Assembly (NCBI GenBank): GCA_964023205.1
Contig: OZ026842.1
Coordinates: 35,169,501-35,233,500 of the forward strand
From: Lutraria lutraria
Lineage: Eukaryota; Mollusca; Bivalvia; Venerida; Mactridae
DNA length: 64,000 nucleotides
Direction of reading: 5' to 3'
The position numbers were made by a program, and so were the translations under genes. Shown one piece after another: positions 50,801 through 63,035 of the stretch (within the stretch, counting starts at the first letter, position 1; each line of letters starts with the position of its first letter). The notes below the pieces were generated by a model. The model ran no database searches, was not told the origin of the DNA, and saw nothing but the letters and a program-made list of their open reading frames with translations.

Positions 50801-52501
50801 TAGCAAGTGATTCCGAACAAAATGTACTAGAGGCAAACAAGATTGGCCAACAGGCACATACGAAGTTTGTAAAGGAGCGACTAGTAGAAAAAACAATCAG
50901 TTTTTATACACCACTGCCTAAACAGAAGCTGAAAACCTTTGATGACAAGAAGAAACGGAAAAAACTGACAACGACTCAGAAGAAAATAGTTGAGATCAAA
51001 GCAGAGCGGAATCTTTTCGGACAACTAGTAATGCTCTCTGAACAACATGACATTAGTTTAGACAAAACCCTCAGTTATCCCCTTGGACCGGTTCCTTGGG
51101 CCTTAGCCACAGCAGATGGATGCCCTGTGAAAACAGATAAAGCAAAATTGATGCATCGCTTAGAAGCTGATGTCGACCATCCGGAACGACCAGCTTCCAG
51201 TCAAGTGACCTACATATTCGACGGAAATGCGATGCTCCAAGCAATAACGGGGTTGCCAGGAACATTTGAAGAATTAGCCCAAAAGGTGTTCGAGGGCCTT
51301 CCAAAATGCGAACGGGTTGATTTTGTAACTGACACATATAAAGAAGATTCAATAAAGTCAATGGAGAGAAGACGAAGAGGAGCTTCAGACACATTCCTGA
51401 TAAAAGGAAGTAAAACGAAACTTCCTAGAGACTGGAAGGGATTTATGTGCAACAGTGAAAACAAAAAACAGCTGATTGAACTACTCTTAACAGAAGGTAG
51501 TAAGGACAAATACGCAACAAAGCTCCATAGACGAAGAATTTTCTTTGTATGTGGCGAAAAGTGTATATGCTTATCCAGTGAAGATGGCATGAAGACAAAT
51601 GCAGTCCAAGTGAATGAGCTGTACACATCACAAGAGGAAGCTGATACTAGGATTATGCTTCACCTGAAACATGCCGCTGAGGAAAACCATCATAAAACGA
51701 TTGTAGTACGATCCCCAGACACAGATGTATTAATTCTGTTACTCACATATGTCCAGGAATTGAATATCGATGACAGACCAGTCATGTTTGATACTGGAGT
51801 AGGGAACAAAAGACGCCTTATAAGGTTCCATGACATCATACAAAATTGTGGAGCAGAACAGGCTAAGGCACTTCTAGGCCTGCATGCGTTTACAGGTTGC
51901 GACACAACCAGTGCTTTCGTTCGACAAGGGAAGATTAAGCCCATGAAGCTCTTAGAACGAAATGTTAACTTCCTACCAGTATTTTGTAGAATGGGAGCCG
52001 ATATAGTCATGCAAGAGGCTGATGTCAAACTTCTAGAAACAATTTGTATGTAAAATGTACCATCCACACAAACCTGATTATGACGACATCAACAAGCTTC
52101 GTGTTGATTGTTTTCGACAAAAGTTCCAGCCGAAGTCATCAAATGTGTTGTCCAACACAAATGGAATTGATTTTAGTCTTTTACCACCATGCCGCTCATC
52201 TTTAAAGATGCACATTGTTCGTGCCAATTACCAATCATTGATATGGAAAGCGGCTCTGGTACCATATGTTGCAACACCAAGTCCGATCGGCAATGGTTGG
52301 ACAAAAGACGAAGACGGAAACATGACGTTTCAGTGGACGGACGGTTACATTCTGCCACCGGAACTGTTAGACATTCTGTCTGCGATACCAGACGACGTAG
52401 ACAACCAGAATACGGATGATTCTGACATAGGTTCAGATATTGATGACGATGTTGAGTTTGACAACCATATTGATATGATATTTGACGATGACAGTGATTA
52501 A
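47807..52501 (+). pseudogene. Academ-type transposon protein with Cys-rich N-terminus and FEN1/XPG-like nuclease, multiply broken
   Basis: Three frames in series make one intronless coding region of about 1,560 codons. The N-terminal part (47807-49790) has a zinc-like pattern YECIFCGKVRKS with a later YHPTCRKVY. The middle (49792-52053) ends in a nuclease pattern: IFDGNAMLQ, then DTYKEDSIKSMERRRRG, then EEADTRIMLH, SPDTDVLIL and GLHAFTGCDTTSAF, like the N, I and helix-hairpin parts of FEN1/XPG enzymes. The C-terminal part (52055-52501) has a conserved-looking PSPIGNGW and an Asp-rich end. Breaks: a frame change in an A-run near 49788, an in-frame TAA at 50113-50115, and a frame change near 52050. 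Confidence 0.75.
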
Positions 52502-53390
52502 TATACATTTGGTACACAGCCCTACCCAGATTACTGATTATTTCAATCACACACTTACTGTTCTGATAATCCTAATTGCAGTTACATGTATATGAAGAAT
52601 GTTGATAGTGCTATTAAAAATGAAACTATTGGGTGCCATTGTTGCTTCTGCGCATATATATGTTGATGACTATAAGTCTTAATTACAAAGAAATGTAATA
52701 TTTGACTACTGATAATGAATTTACAGCGTTGTGATCTTAAATGTAACTATATTGTTCAGTTTATCATCATTTTTATATTTTCGCTGTCACTTTATGATAT
52801 ATGATACCCCATTTTCGGGGGGGGGGGGGGGGGGGGAGGATATAAAGTTTAGGTAGGTATGGTGGTATTTCATTTTCAAACAAACAAATTCTGGTATGGA
52901 GTATGTTTTTTATAAGCATATGCGAATTTACTTTGTCATACTTCATAAAACCGCTTATTGATCAAATAAGGGTATATTTTAATTTTGGGGTTCAATTTAC
53001 CCCACCCACTTTCTTTGCTACTGAAGCAATATTTTGTATCTTTTGAACGGTAAACGAATAGATAAATAATCTGCGAACATTTACTTGTCATTTAAAAGCT
53101 TTTAATATAAAAATGGGAAAAAAACTAGATGTTCATTTGCTATATAAGGCCATATTTTATCCATTTAAGTCCATTTTTTTATATTCTCATTAATATTCAT
53201 GAGTATGCAAATGAGCAAATCCATAACAATCTATGCCTGGTGTGTAATAAATATATTGATAATATTTCAAAACTATTTTGGATGTTTTATAACCGAAATA
53301 AACGACGTTTTGGTGTCTTTATTACGTATAAGCTAAATCTTAGAAATATTGGTGGTTGCCATAGAAACAATCCGGCCATTTGCTTATCCA
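52502..53390. other. Right non-coding part of the Academ-like element
   Basis: Contains a 20-nt G run at 52817-52836 and no coding pattern. Confidence 0.5.
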
Positions 53391-53502
53391 GCATCCATTA
53401 ATCGTCCAACAACCAAAATTTGTTAACATATACCATAAGCTTCAAGAAAATATAGGTGTACAAAAATCCCGCTAGGGGGGGAGGGTTTCGATTATGGGCC
53501 CT

Positions 53503-54180
53503 TGGCCTAACATTCAGGGTCACTCAAATAAAAAAGGTCCTGACACAGTATAGATCAGACCTATATGACCTATAGTTAACCCGATGTTGCATGAAATTCA
53601 GACGTGATTATGTAATTCTAAATAATCTGGCGTAAAAGGAACTCTTAAACAGTAAATTTTAAAAGCACGTATCCAGCAAGATATTTATTGGACAGTGAAT
53701 ACGCTTTTAATTCTACGCCTTTGAAAATCTCATGCATCTACCGACAAGCACTTATTTAGATACATGACTCTTTCCATGTAATTACAATAGAATGATTTGA
53801 AATGTATTTAGATCTGACACACTTAATTGGGGAAAGATTCCAGATACTTCTATATAAACATACCATTTAGTTGCGCACTATTTCCTTTATGTGGCATTCT
53901 TTTAACCAAGCTGTTGTGGAGTCCAGCGACAAATATAAGTCAACGATTACAAAGGACTTGATTTTGATAAAAATCAAGTCCAAAAATGTATACCTATGTT
54001 CATCAAGTTGTATCTCCATTCTGTTGCTATTAAGTTTTGGTTCAAAAGGCGGCTGTCCTTAGAACTGTTGCGCAAGCACAACAACTGCTCGTCTAATGAT
54101 GTTTTAACTATTGCTTCGTTGAAGCTGTGGGGAGATGACTGGTGAGATTTCAAAAAGATTTGTTCTGTATTTTTTTTCAG
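53503..54180. other. Intron sequence before SLC28 exon B
   Basis: AGGGTCACTCAAATA at about 53517-53531 also occurs at about 26168-26182, perhaps the edge of a dispersed repeat. The stretch ends in a strong polypyrimidine acceptor (T-run then CAG at 54178-54180). Confidence 0.5.
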
Positions 54181-54339
54181 GTTAATTGGCACACTGTTTA
54201 TTGGGGTATTGCTCTGCAGTATATTTTTGCCCTCATGATTCTCCGTACACAATGGGGTTACGAACTGTTTAAATGGTTAGGGGACATAGTCAACGAGTTC
54301 TTAGAATATACCATGGCCGGAGTAGTGTTTGTTTTCGGG
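54181..54339 (+). CDS. SLC28 nucleoside transporter, exon B
   Basis: Begins VNWHTVYWGIALQYIF and continues LMILRTQWGYELFKWLGDIV to AGVVFVFG, the conserved transporter segment (V-N-W-x-P/T-V-x-W-G, L-R-T, F-x-W-L-G-D). It is preceded by a clean acceptor and ends at GGG|GTGCAT. Both borders are phase 0. The protein family carries nucleosides into the cell with sodium. Confidence 0.88.
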
Positions 54340-55015
54340 GTGCATTGGAATGCAATGCGGGTTTGTATTTTTGCTCCGCCATTACCACAAGTATTTGTAT
54401 TAGCATGAAAAAATACATTACTGTACTTTACTTTGCATTTAATCACATTGTGGTTCGAACTGTTCAATATCAGTGTCAACATATTGTGTTTTTCTATGTG
54501 ACCACATCCTTTCTAAAGTTACTTTGAGTTTAATGTAATCTAATTCACTTAATATTTTAGAGTAAGCTTATCTATATAAATAAGATAAGGATCCCCGAAG
54601 TACCAACACCCTCCCCAAGACTCAATGTCCAATCAATATGCAATATTGAGTATGTTACTTTCTGGTTTGACCAGAGTAGGACAAGTTATTACAAGAAGTA
54701 TAAATAAATCCAAGGAATTGCCCTGTTCAACGATTATTATCACAACGCTGAGACATAGACGTAAACCAACTATCACAGTATCTACCAACACGTAGGCATT
54801 TGCATAAAGATAGGCCCCCTTTAAAAGTACAGAAACCATCAAATCCACCAAGAAGTATAACAGCAATGCTTCTTGATCTTAAACACAACAGCACGGTCCA
54901 CCAAGCTATCGACATGGCTCATCCCGTCATCCACACATCAATAATACAGAAAAGAGGATTTCACACAAAATACTGTATCATTGCCGTATCATTCATATAT
55001 CGATATATTTAATAG
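54340..55015. other. SLC28 intron between exons B and C
   Basis: A short exon is expected here (the family has about 15-20 residues between these segments, and exon C does not begin in phase 0), but I cannot point to it. Confidence 0.4.
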
Positions 55016-55172
55016 TTTTTCTATTGTTGTTTTCTTCACCTTCATCAACATTTTGTACTTCCTCGGAGTCATGCAAGCCATAATTTGTGTCTTTGGACGA
55101 TTCCTGGCATTCTGTATGGGTACCACACCTACCGAGTCCATCAACACCGCTGCTAATATATTCTGTTCAATG
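55016..55172 (+). CDS. SLC28 nucleoside transporter, exon C (copy 1)
   Basis: Encodes SIVVFFTFINILYFLGVMQ and then MGTTPTESINTAANIFCSM. The G-x-M-Q turn and the (T/S)-x-x-E-S-x-x-(A/T)-(A/S)-(G/A)-N-I-F block are hallmarks of the family; the latter lines the nucleoside site in known structures. Donor ATG|GTAAAG at 55173 is in phase 0 with exon D. The acceptor at 55015 is plausible but leaves one extra base. Confidence 0.85.
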
Positions 55173-55640
55173 GTAAAGTATACATGTTGCATATTACAAA
55201 AGATTAGATACATCGGCAGTAATCAAATCTGCAGGCCTTTATAAGCGTTCCGTTGGAAGATAATTATGTCATCGTTCATAACTACACAAATGTAATATTT
55301 ACTTGAGTAAGAAATACTTTCGGTACGGGCGTCATTGTCACAGAATAAAGAAGTTTGTCTTTACATGTTTGTGAAGAATTAACGGAAAGTAGAATTCAGG
55401 AAAATTTCACATTACCATACAACTTTTATAATAATAAAGAACCATTAAGTCATATACATTGCTACAGTCAAATACAGAGACAATTCAGAAACTCAAAAGA
55501 ACCTTCGCTGGGACGGCACGGTCACGCCATTCAGTCCACATTACGCAAACCGCACTGTCGCCAAGCAATTAAGATAGCTCTAAACATTCAATATGTGTTT
55601 TTTTCTTAGAATGTGTAACTTTGTTTCCATGTTCCTTTAG

Positions 55641-55766
55641 ACAGAATCGCCGGTGACAATACGACCGTTTCTGAAAGACAGGACGAAATCTGAACTACAT
55701 GCAGTGATGACTGGGGGGTTTTCCCCCATTGCTGGAAGTGTCCTTGGCGCTTACATGACATTTGGG
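55641..55766 (+). CDS. SLC28 nucleoside transporter, exon D (copy 1)
   Basis: A 42-codon exon, phase 0 on both sides, encoding [20 protein letters not shown] and [22 protein letters not shown]-x-x-I-R-P-x-L and [21 protein letters not shown] are the most conserved signature of the family. The acceptor TTTAG at 55636-55640 and donor GGG|GTAACC at 55767 are good. The family usually has Ala-Thr where this has Ser-Pro after GGF. Confidence 0.92.
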
Positions 55767-56080
55767 GTAACCGTTATAATTATGTTACTTTTTGGTCCCA
55801 CGTTTTATGGACTCCAAGGAATAAATGAGTTCGCGAGGCAGCAAACATTCAAGTGCAAGTCTTTGTTGTATTAATTATTTTCTTATTATTGTTCATAAAG
55901 AATTTTGCTTAAGTAGTTTTGTTAACTCAAGGCATGAATGGAAACGATCTTTAATATATAAAAATATCATTACTTAGTACGATGTAGTGGCCCTGACAAA
56001 TGTAGCGTTTAAGACTATCGTCGAATTAATACTGCAGTTTAACTATAGCATCTTGTGTTTCCATTGCTCTCACCTTTTTA

Positions 56081-56826
56081 GCTCACCAGCACGAAATGCT
56101 CAAGATGAGCTATTGTGATTGCGTGATGTCCGTCGTCCGTCCGTCCACCAACATTTGCTTTTAACAACATCTCTTTCTTAAGCAGTTCGCCAAATTCAAC
56201 GACACTTTACAGGGATATTCCTTGCATGAAGCTCTACCAAAGTTTCTTTCTAAAAACCGATTGCATTTAAAAATCTACTTGGCCTAAGCCTTATATATTT
56301 GGTGTGTAACGCATAGACCTCTATCAAATTTGTTCAAATTACGGCCCTGGGGTCTAAATTGGCTCCGCCCCGGGGGTAACTTGCTTTTACGTAGGCTTCT
56401 ATAGAAATGTTGTTAAAATCTTCTCGTCAGAAACTACAATGCCAAGAGCTAAGATATTTGGTGTTAAGGATTGTCTGGTTGACCTCAACCAAGTTCATAC
56501 AAATTATGACCATGGGGTCTAAATTGATTAAATAAACTTGATTCTACGTAGGCTTCCATAGGAAAATTTTAAACGTTTGCTTGTCAGAAACTACTATGTA
56601 TAGAGCTAAGATATTTGGTGTGTAGCACCATTACCAGGCTTGTTGAATATATGACCCTGGTGTCAAAATTTGATAATCGGAAACTACATGTCCTTGAGCT
56701 ATGATATTTGGTGTGAAGCATTGTCTAGTAGACTTTAATTAAGTTTGTTCAAATCCTGGCTGCGGGGTCAAAATTGACTGCCCCCGGCGTCAATTGATTT
56801 TGCAATTAGTTTTTTTTCTGGTGAGC
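56081..56826. mobile_element. Dispersed bivalve-type repeat with GCTCACCAG ends, copy 1
   Basis: Begins GCTCACCAGC and ends CTGGTGAGC (perfect 9-bp inverted ends). It contains several diverged internal units with AGCTAAGATATTTGGTGT and GGGGTCTAAATTG words and the tail AGGGCCATTCTTGTCCCTC just outside. I recall very similar repeats throughout oyster and clam genomes. It lies in the intron between exons D and E. Confidence 0.75.
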
Positions 56827-57115
56827 GGTTATAGGGCCATTCTTGTCCCTCCTGTTTATATTTTAGATATCCGTGTATTCGCGATCTAATCATGAAAGCG
56901 ACAATCTGACTAATGGTGCTATGTCATACGCATCGATGCTTTCCACATGTGTCCCAGTAATAGCTAACAACACTTACCTGTCAAACGCCTACGCTGTCTT
57001 ATGAGACCATTTTTGTCCACATCTTGCGAACATTAGATAAGGCAGGCTCGAATATAGAAAGCATATTGAAATCTATTTAACTGCAGATTCCTGCTAACCA
57101 TTTGCTTTCTGTCAG

Positions 57116-57217
57116 TGTAATGAGCGCCCCAGCTGCGTTGGCTATATCCAAATTGTCATACCCAGAGACAGAGATATCAGAGGCCTCAAACAAGGACTTT
57201 TCAAACTTAGCCAAAGG
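57116..57217 (+). CDS. SLC28 nucleoside transporter, exon E (copy 1)
   Basis: Encodes VMSAPAALAISKLSYPETEI and then SEASNKDFSNLAKG, the transporter segment V-M-(S/A)-A-P-A-A-L-A-x-S-K-L-x-x-P-E-x-E. The acceptor is CTGTCAG (57109-57115). The donor is probably GTTTGT at 57218, a weak site. The reading phase implies that a small upstream exon for the G-V-x-x-S-H-L-L-S-A part is missing from my list. Confidence 0.8.
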
Positions 57218-57742
57218 GTTTGTATACATTATATTTTGTTCTTTGTTTGTATAGAGTCAGTCACAACAATGTCACAATTACATGCATATTCAATTCGGTG
57301 GTTAAAAGAAGCGTTCCTGTGTATGTTATCTTTGAAGAAAATCAAGAATCTGAGTATGTTTCTTAAAAAATGAAATATGTCAGCTTCTGCATCTTTGTGA
57401 CATTTCATTTACTGATATAGACTTGCTTTACTATCCATAACAGCTTCTTAATCCCTTAGTTTTAGAATATATCATAAATAGTACATACATTTTGTCTGTT
57501 TACTACATAGCAAACATTTAGTAATGCTTTGCACTGATTTGAGCACTTTTGCTTTGTCCGTTATGTTTTGAGCCAGGACATGGAACTTTTTATTATATCA
57601 AGCAACAAACGACCGATCTTAGCTGTAGAGAGTTGATTTCCTGGATCAAAACTTTATTGGGCATTCGTGCAGTCTGTTGCGGGATAACAATATGTTGTTT
57701 TACGGGAAGGGCGGTCATAGAGGAAGAACAAGCAATGTTATA

Positions 57743-60700
57743 TTACAAATTGTTCACCTTGATCTGTACTATATTGAACTGTCGGCATACATTGGCAGCT
57801 GGTGATTCGGACCAGAATAACAAAGATAGCGTCCAAGATGGTCGCTATTTGCAGTATAAATCTTTAATAAATCTTGAATCTTATAATGTATACTACTCGG
57901 ATCATTTCAATGTCAATGAAAATCGCATTTCAAGTTCAGGTTATAACAAATACACTAACATCCAACATTTTGGCACTGGCCATTACGTGTTAGTGCAGTG
58001 GATGGTTTTGTACGTGCCAAATTTAGCTTCTGTTAAGCCGCCGTACTTGCAAGTGCGTGTTGTCTACTTGCAAAAAGTGGGCAAAACTAGGCGATCCGTA
58101 CGTCGTGAGTACCGCCTCCGTACGGATTTGGATGCGGGTACGGCCTTTATACGATAACGTGGCAATCGCACAACCATAGTACGTTGTAAGCACGTGCCAC
58201 TCACCACTCACAACCGCTAATAGCCAGGCGTGGCGTGCGGGTCACATACGTACATCTTACGTAACCGTGCGAGAGACGTGCTTATACGTACTTCTTCCCT
58301 GCTCTTGCTACTCCCTTCTCACGTTTTCAGAAAGAAACGGTGGATTGTGACCGAGCCTTTAGTGAAGCAGAACCTCATAAATTGAATTTCAAATGTAGTG
58401 ACGTTAAATTATATCAATAGAATGATCTATTTATAGATCTGAGCACAACATCATTGAAGCAGCATCCAATGGAGCGAGTTACAGTTTGAAGATATGGGCA
58501 TAAATCAAAATAATGAAGACAATTTTTCTTTTCAAGATTTAAAGAATACCACACAACACATGAATGTAATTTAATGTTCTGATGGTGTGTCTTGATGTTG
58601 TTAAAACTGTTGCAAAATTTTAGCTTGATTGTGTTACTCGTTCAAAAGTTACATTAGAAAAACAGGCAAAAAATGTCCCGAGTGTAACACTTTTAGCGTG
58701 ACATTTTTTCTTTACACATTTTTCAATCTTTTATATTTTGTTCAGTTTTTGGGTAAGTAATCAATGGTTGTTTTTAATTTCATTGTACATGTGTTATATT
58801 TAAAATTTATTGTATTTTGTTCAAATATTTCAATAATAAGTATTATTTAGAAATCACCTTTCAAGTGCACATGTAAAATATTTTGCTCAAGGAAAAAATG
58901 GAAATTCAAATTGATGATATTGCTGTAAGTAAACTAATGCTTGGACAGAAAATTCAGTTTAACATATTGATAGGCATATTTGTCCATGTTGTTTAAAAAA
59001 AAGAAATGATCAAAAGAATCATTTGTTTTTTAAATTATACCATCTTGAATAAAGCTGATTGGAAATGTCCCGAGTGTAACATTTTGCATTTAGATAAGTA
59101 TTTTTTTATCATTCTTTGAATTTAATATGTTTTTTCTCTATTTCTCAAACAGAAGCGTACCCACAAGCTCACAAAACTAAAACAAATTCCTGTAGTGCTA
59201 TTCATTTTTTGTCTACATGGTTTTAAGTGTTGTCCCGAGTGTAACGCTATATATTCATCATCTTAATTTTGATATGTAACTATAGAACAGTAGTCCATGT
59301 TAATTGTTTTCCACATTTATATCAAATAACTGACGTGAATAAATACTTTAAAGTCTGCAGCAGTGAAATGGAGCATGTTTAAAAAGTTTGAAAGTTCTTA
59401 TAAAAATAGTTATATTCAGATATATATACCAAGTAGTTTTGTTCAATATACTGAAGATAAAAAGTAATTTATCTTTTATTTTGATGAAGAAACATTCTCA
59501 GATGAAAACAGTACATTATTTATCGATTTATTTCATGATTTACATGTTATATTATTTATATATAACAATTGAAAATGTTACACTCAAGACACAAACACAC
59601 CTTCATACAATGTTATACACAAATTCGGTTTGCTTTTACAGGAACTATACCAGTAACAATATACTAACACTGCAGGGGGGCCATGAAGTTACAAAATGCC
59701 TAAATAAGTGGTAAAACTCCCATTTATAGAGGACTGAGAAGAAGTACACTCTGAGTAGAAAGACTTGAAATTGATATTTTTTTATTAAACATTTTCTAGG
59801 ATATACGAGGGTTGTCCTTTAAGTATGTAGACTTTTCTCATATCTGGGTTATTTTTCAAAATTTTGAAATCTAATTTCAGTGACGCATATCTTCCTTGAG
59901 TTGTGTTGCAAATACATAGTTCATAATCGAAACATTTAAAAAACTTTTTAGTATTGTTTTACTTAAAACAAACAAAGAAGAAATTGTGAGTCCTGACTGT
60001 TTCACTTAAAATAAACAAAGAAGAAATTGTGAGTCCCGAGTGTATTTTCTATATGTCTGTTTATATGACTTAATTCATGTTTAAAAGATTTGTTCAACAT
60101 AGATTGAAATAGTTTGAATGTATTGAGAAATCATTTCTTTAATTTGATAAGTGGCAAAATTATTAAATATATGATAATGCAATATTAATTGTTACAAGTT
60201 GACAAATCTACAGTTTTAAATGTTTTCTAATTCCTCCCCTCCCTCCAACAACATTTTCAACCAACAACATATTAAACAGTACAGATGTTTGTGTATCTTT
60301 TTATTATCTTAAAAAACATAGAATGCATTGCAACGCAATGATCATAGCACTTTCATATTTGTATGCTAAAAGACTAAACAAATTTGTACGGAGTGTAACC
60401 TTTACTTAGCCTGTATATATATAAATTAATAATTCATGTTCAGTAACGCAAGTGACTTACCAAATTGGAAATAGTTTTGATTTGTTCAAAAAAAAATTCT
60501 TATTTAATGAATTGCAAAATACATTTGACAGATGTTGTTATAAATCCATTTTATGATACTCCTTATCATAACAGTTTCATATATTTACATTACAGTTTTA
60601 GAACGTCCCCTGGTGTTGGTGTTTTCACCATCTAAAATTTTACTAAAACATTATCAAATAGATTATCTGTTTGTATTTTATAATAAAATAATTGAACAAA

Positions 60701-60877
60701 TTGTATTACAATGAAACAAATTGTATAACAATAGATTAACAATACTGTCATTATCATAAGACCATACACAAAGAATATCTGTCCCGAGTGTAACGGTAAC
60801 AGAAGATATATACTAGTTTTGGGGACATTGTTAAGTTACCCAAGAATAGTACCAATTAAGTGAAAATTCACATATAT
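57743..60877. other. Spacer between the SLC28 duplicates, with a dispersed 15-mer
   Basis: TGTCCCGAGTGTAAC occurs exactly at 58674, 59066, 59231 and 60780, with altered forms near 59980, 60033 and 60385. A mariner-like end (TACGAGGGTTGTCC) occurs at about 59805 without a partner. No exon is recognised; a frame at 57549-58157 crosses the duplication edge and is not credible. Confidence 0.6.
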
Positions 60878-60989
60878 CTTTGGAGTCATGCAAACCATAA
60901 TTAATGTCTTTGGACGATTCCTGGCATTCAGCATGGGTACCACACCTGCCGAGTCCATCAACGCCGCTGCTAATATATTCTGTTCAATG
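60878..60989 (+). pseudogene. SLC28 exon C, copy 2, 5'-truncated
   Basis: Retains GVMQTIINVFGRFLAFSMGT and PAESINAAANIFCSM with the donor at 60990, but the upstream membrane segment and acceptor are absent. Differences from copy 1 are mostly amino-acid changing (A/T, C/N, C/S, T/A, T/A). Confidence 0.8.
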
Positions 60990-61458
60990 GTAAAGTATAC
61001 ATGTTGCATATTACAAAAGATTAGATACATCGGCAGTAATCAAATCTGCAGGCCTTTATAAGCCTTCCGTTGGAAGATAATTATGTCATCGTTCATAACT
61101 ACACAAATGTAATATTTACTTGAGTAAGAAATACTTTCGGTACGGGCGTCATTGTCACAGAATAAAGAAGTTTGTCTTTACATGTTTGTGAAGAATTAAC
61201 GGAAAGTAGAATTCAGGAAAATTTCACATTACCATACAACTTTTATAATAATAAAGAACCATTAAGTCATATACATTGCTACAGTCAAATACAGAGACAA
61301 TTCAGAAACTCAAAAGAACCTTCGCTGGGACGGCACGGTCACGCCATTCAGTCCACATTACGCAAACCGCACTGTCGCCAAGCAATTAAGATAGCTCTAA
61401 ACATTCAATATGTGTTTTGTTTCATAGAATGTGTAACTTTGTTTCCATGTTCCTTTAG

Positions 61459-61584
61459 ACAGAATCGCCGGTGACAATACGACCGTTTCTGAAAGACAGG
61501 ACGAAATCTGAACTACATGCAGTGATGACTGGGGGGTTTTCCCCCATTGCTGGAAGTGTCCTTGGCGCTTACATGACATTTGGG
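61459..61584 (+). CDS. SLC28 exon D, copy 2
   Basis: Identical protein to copy 1 at 55641, with the same splice sites. If spliced after exon C copy 1 or exon E copy 1 it is in phase 0 at both ends, so an alternative transcript is formally possible; without a complete exon C it may also be dead. Confidence 0.75.
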
Positions 61585-61898
61585 GTAACCGTTATAATTA
61601 TGTTACTTTTTGGTCCCACGTTTTATGGACTCCAAGGAATAAATGAGTTCGCGAGGCAGCAAACATTCAAGTGCAAGTCTTTGTTGTATTAATTATTTTC
61701 TTATTATTGTTCATAAAGAATTTTGCTTAAGTAGTTTTGTTAACTCAAGGCATGAATGGAAACGATCTTTAATATATAAAAATATCATTACTTAGTACGA
61801 TGTAGTGGCCCTGACAAATGTAGCGTATAAGACTATCGTCGAATTAATACTGCAGTTTAACTATAGCATCTTGTGTTTCCATTGCTCTCACCTTTTCA

Positions 61899-62644
61899 GC
61901 TCACCAGCACGAAATGCTCAAGATGAGCTATTGTGATTGCGTGATGTCCGTCGTCCGTCCGTCCACCAACAGTTGCTTTTAACAACATCTCTTTCTTAAG
62001 CAGTTCGCCAAATTCAACGACACTTTACAGGGATATTCCTTGCATGAAGCTCTACCAAAGTTTCTTTCTAAAAACCGATTGCATTTAAAAATCTACTTGG
62101 CCTAAGCCTTATATATTTGGTGTGTAACGCATAGACCTCTATCAAATTTGTTCAAATTACGGCCCTGGGGTCTAAATTGGCTCCGCCCCGGGGGTAACTT
62201 GCTTTTACGTAGGCTTCTATAGAAATGTTGTTAAAATCTTCTCGTCAGAAACTACAATGCCAAGAGCTAAGATATTTGGTGTTAAGGATTGTCTGGTTGA
62301 CCTCAACCAAGTTCATACAAATTATGACCATGGGGTCTAAATTGATTAAATAAACTTGATTCTACGTAGGCTTCCATAGGAAAATTTTAAACGTTTGCTT
62401 GTCAGAAACTACTATGTATAGAGCTAAGATATTTGGTGTGTAGCACCATTACCAGGCTTGTTGAATATATGACCCTGGTGTCAAAATTTGATAATCGGAA
62501 ACTACATGTCCTTGAGCTATGATATTTGGTGTGAAGCATTGTCTAGTAGACTTTAATTAAGTTTGTTCAAATCCTGGCTGCGGGGTCAAAATTGACTGCC
62601 CCCGGCGTCAATTGATTTTGCAATTAGTTTTTTTTCTGGTGAGC
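61899..62644. mobile_element. Dispersed bivalve-type repeat with GCTCACCAG ends, copy 2
   Basis: The duplicate of 56081-56826, nearly identical, carried along by the segmental duplication rather than by separate insertion. Confidence 0.75.
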
Positions 62645-62933
62645 GGTTATAGGGCCATTCTTGTCCCTCCTGTTTATATTTTAGATATCCGTGTATTCGC
62701 GATCTAATCATGAAAGCGACAATCTGACTAATGGTGCTATGTCATACGCATCGATGCTTTCCACATGTGTCCCAGTAATAGCTAACAACACTTACCTGTC
62801 AAACGCCTACGCTGTCTTATGAGACCATTTTTGTCCACATCTTGCGAACATTAGATAAGGCAGGCTCGAATATAGAAAGCATATTGAAATCTATTTAACT
62901 GCAGATTCCTGCTAACCATTTGCTTTCTGTCAG

Positions 62934-63035
62934 TGTAATGAGCGCCCCAGCTGCGTTGGCTATATCCAAATTGTCATACCCAGAGACAGAGATATCAGAG
63001 GCCTCAAACAAGGACTTTTCAAACTTAGCCAAAGG
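62934..63035 (+). CDS. SLC28 exon E, copy 2
   Basis: Same sequence and splice borders as 57116-57217. Followed by the copied intron up to the pogo-like insertion. Confidence 0.7.

Larger units (their letters stand above)
46317..53502. mobile_element. Academ-like DNA transposon with about 110-bp diverged TIRs, inside an SLC28 intron
   Basis: The left end (46317-46430) and the inverted right end (53502-53391) align without gaps over most of their length. Shared words include CCCCCC, AGCGGGATTTT, ACAC-TATAT, AAGCTTAT-GTAT, TTGTTGGACGA and AATGG-TGC; identity is roughly two thirds. Between them is one long broken gene for a protein with a FEN1/XPG-like nuclease domain. A TIR element coding for an XPG nuclease fits the Academ superfamily as I know it. 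The exact ends and the target duplication are not resolved. Confidence 0.65.
55061..57742. repeat. Tandem segmental duplication, copy 1
   Basis: The interval reappears at 60878-63560 with an offset of 5817-5818 bp. It covers most of exon C, exons D and E and the introns between them. Introns and exons D-E are almost identical between copies, while exon C shows about 8 differences in 112 bases. Confidence 0.95.

Noticed and set aside
57549..58157. 202-aa frame
   Set aside because: It crosses the edge of the segmental duplication and the copy-2 version ends elsewhere; it shows no transporter or other domain.
59805..59845. Complete mariner element starting TACGAGGGTTGTCC
   Set aside because: No inverted partner or transposase pattern was found within reach; only a solitary end.
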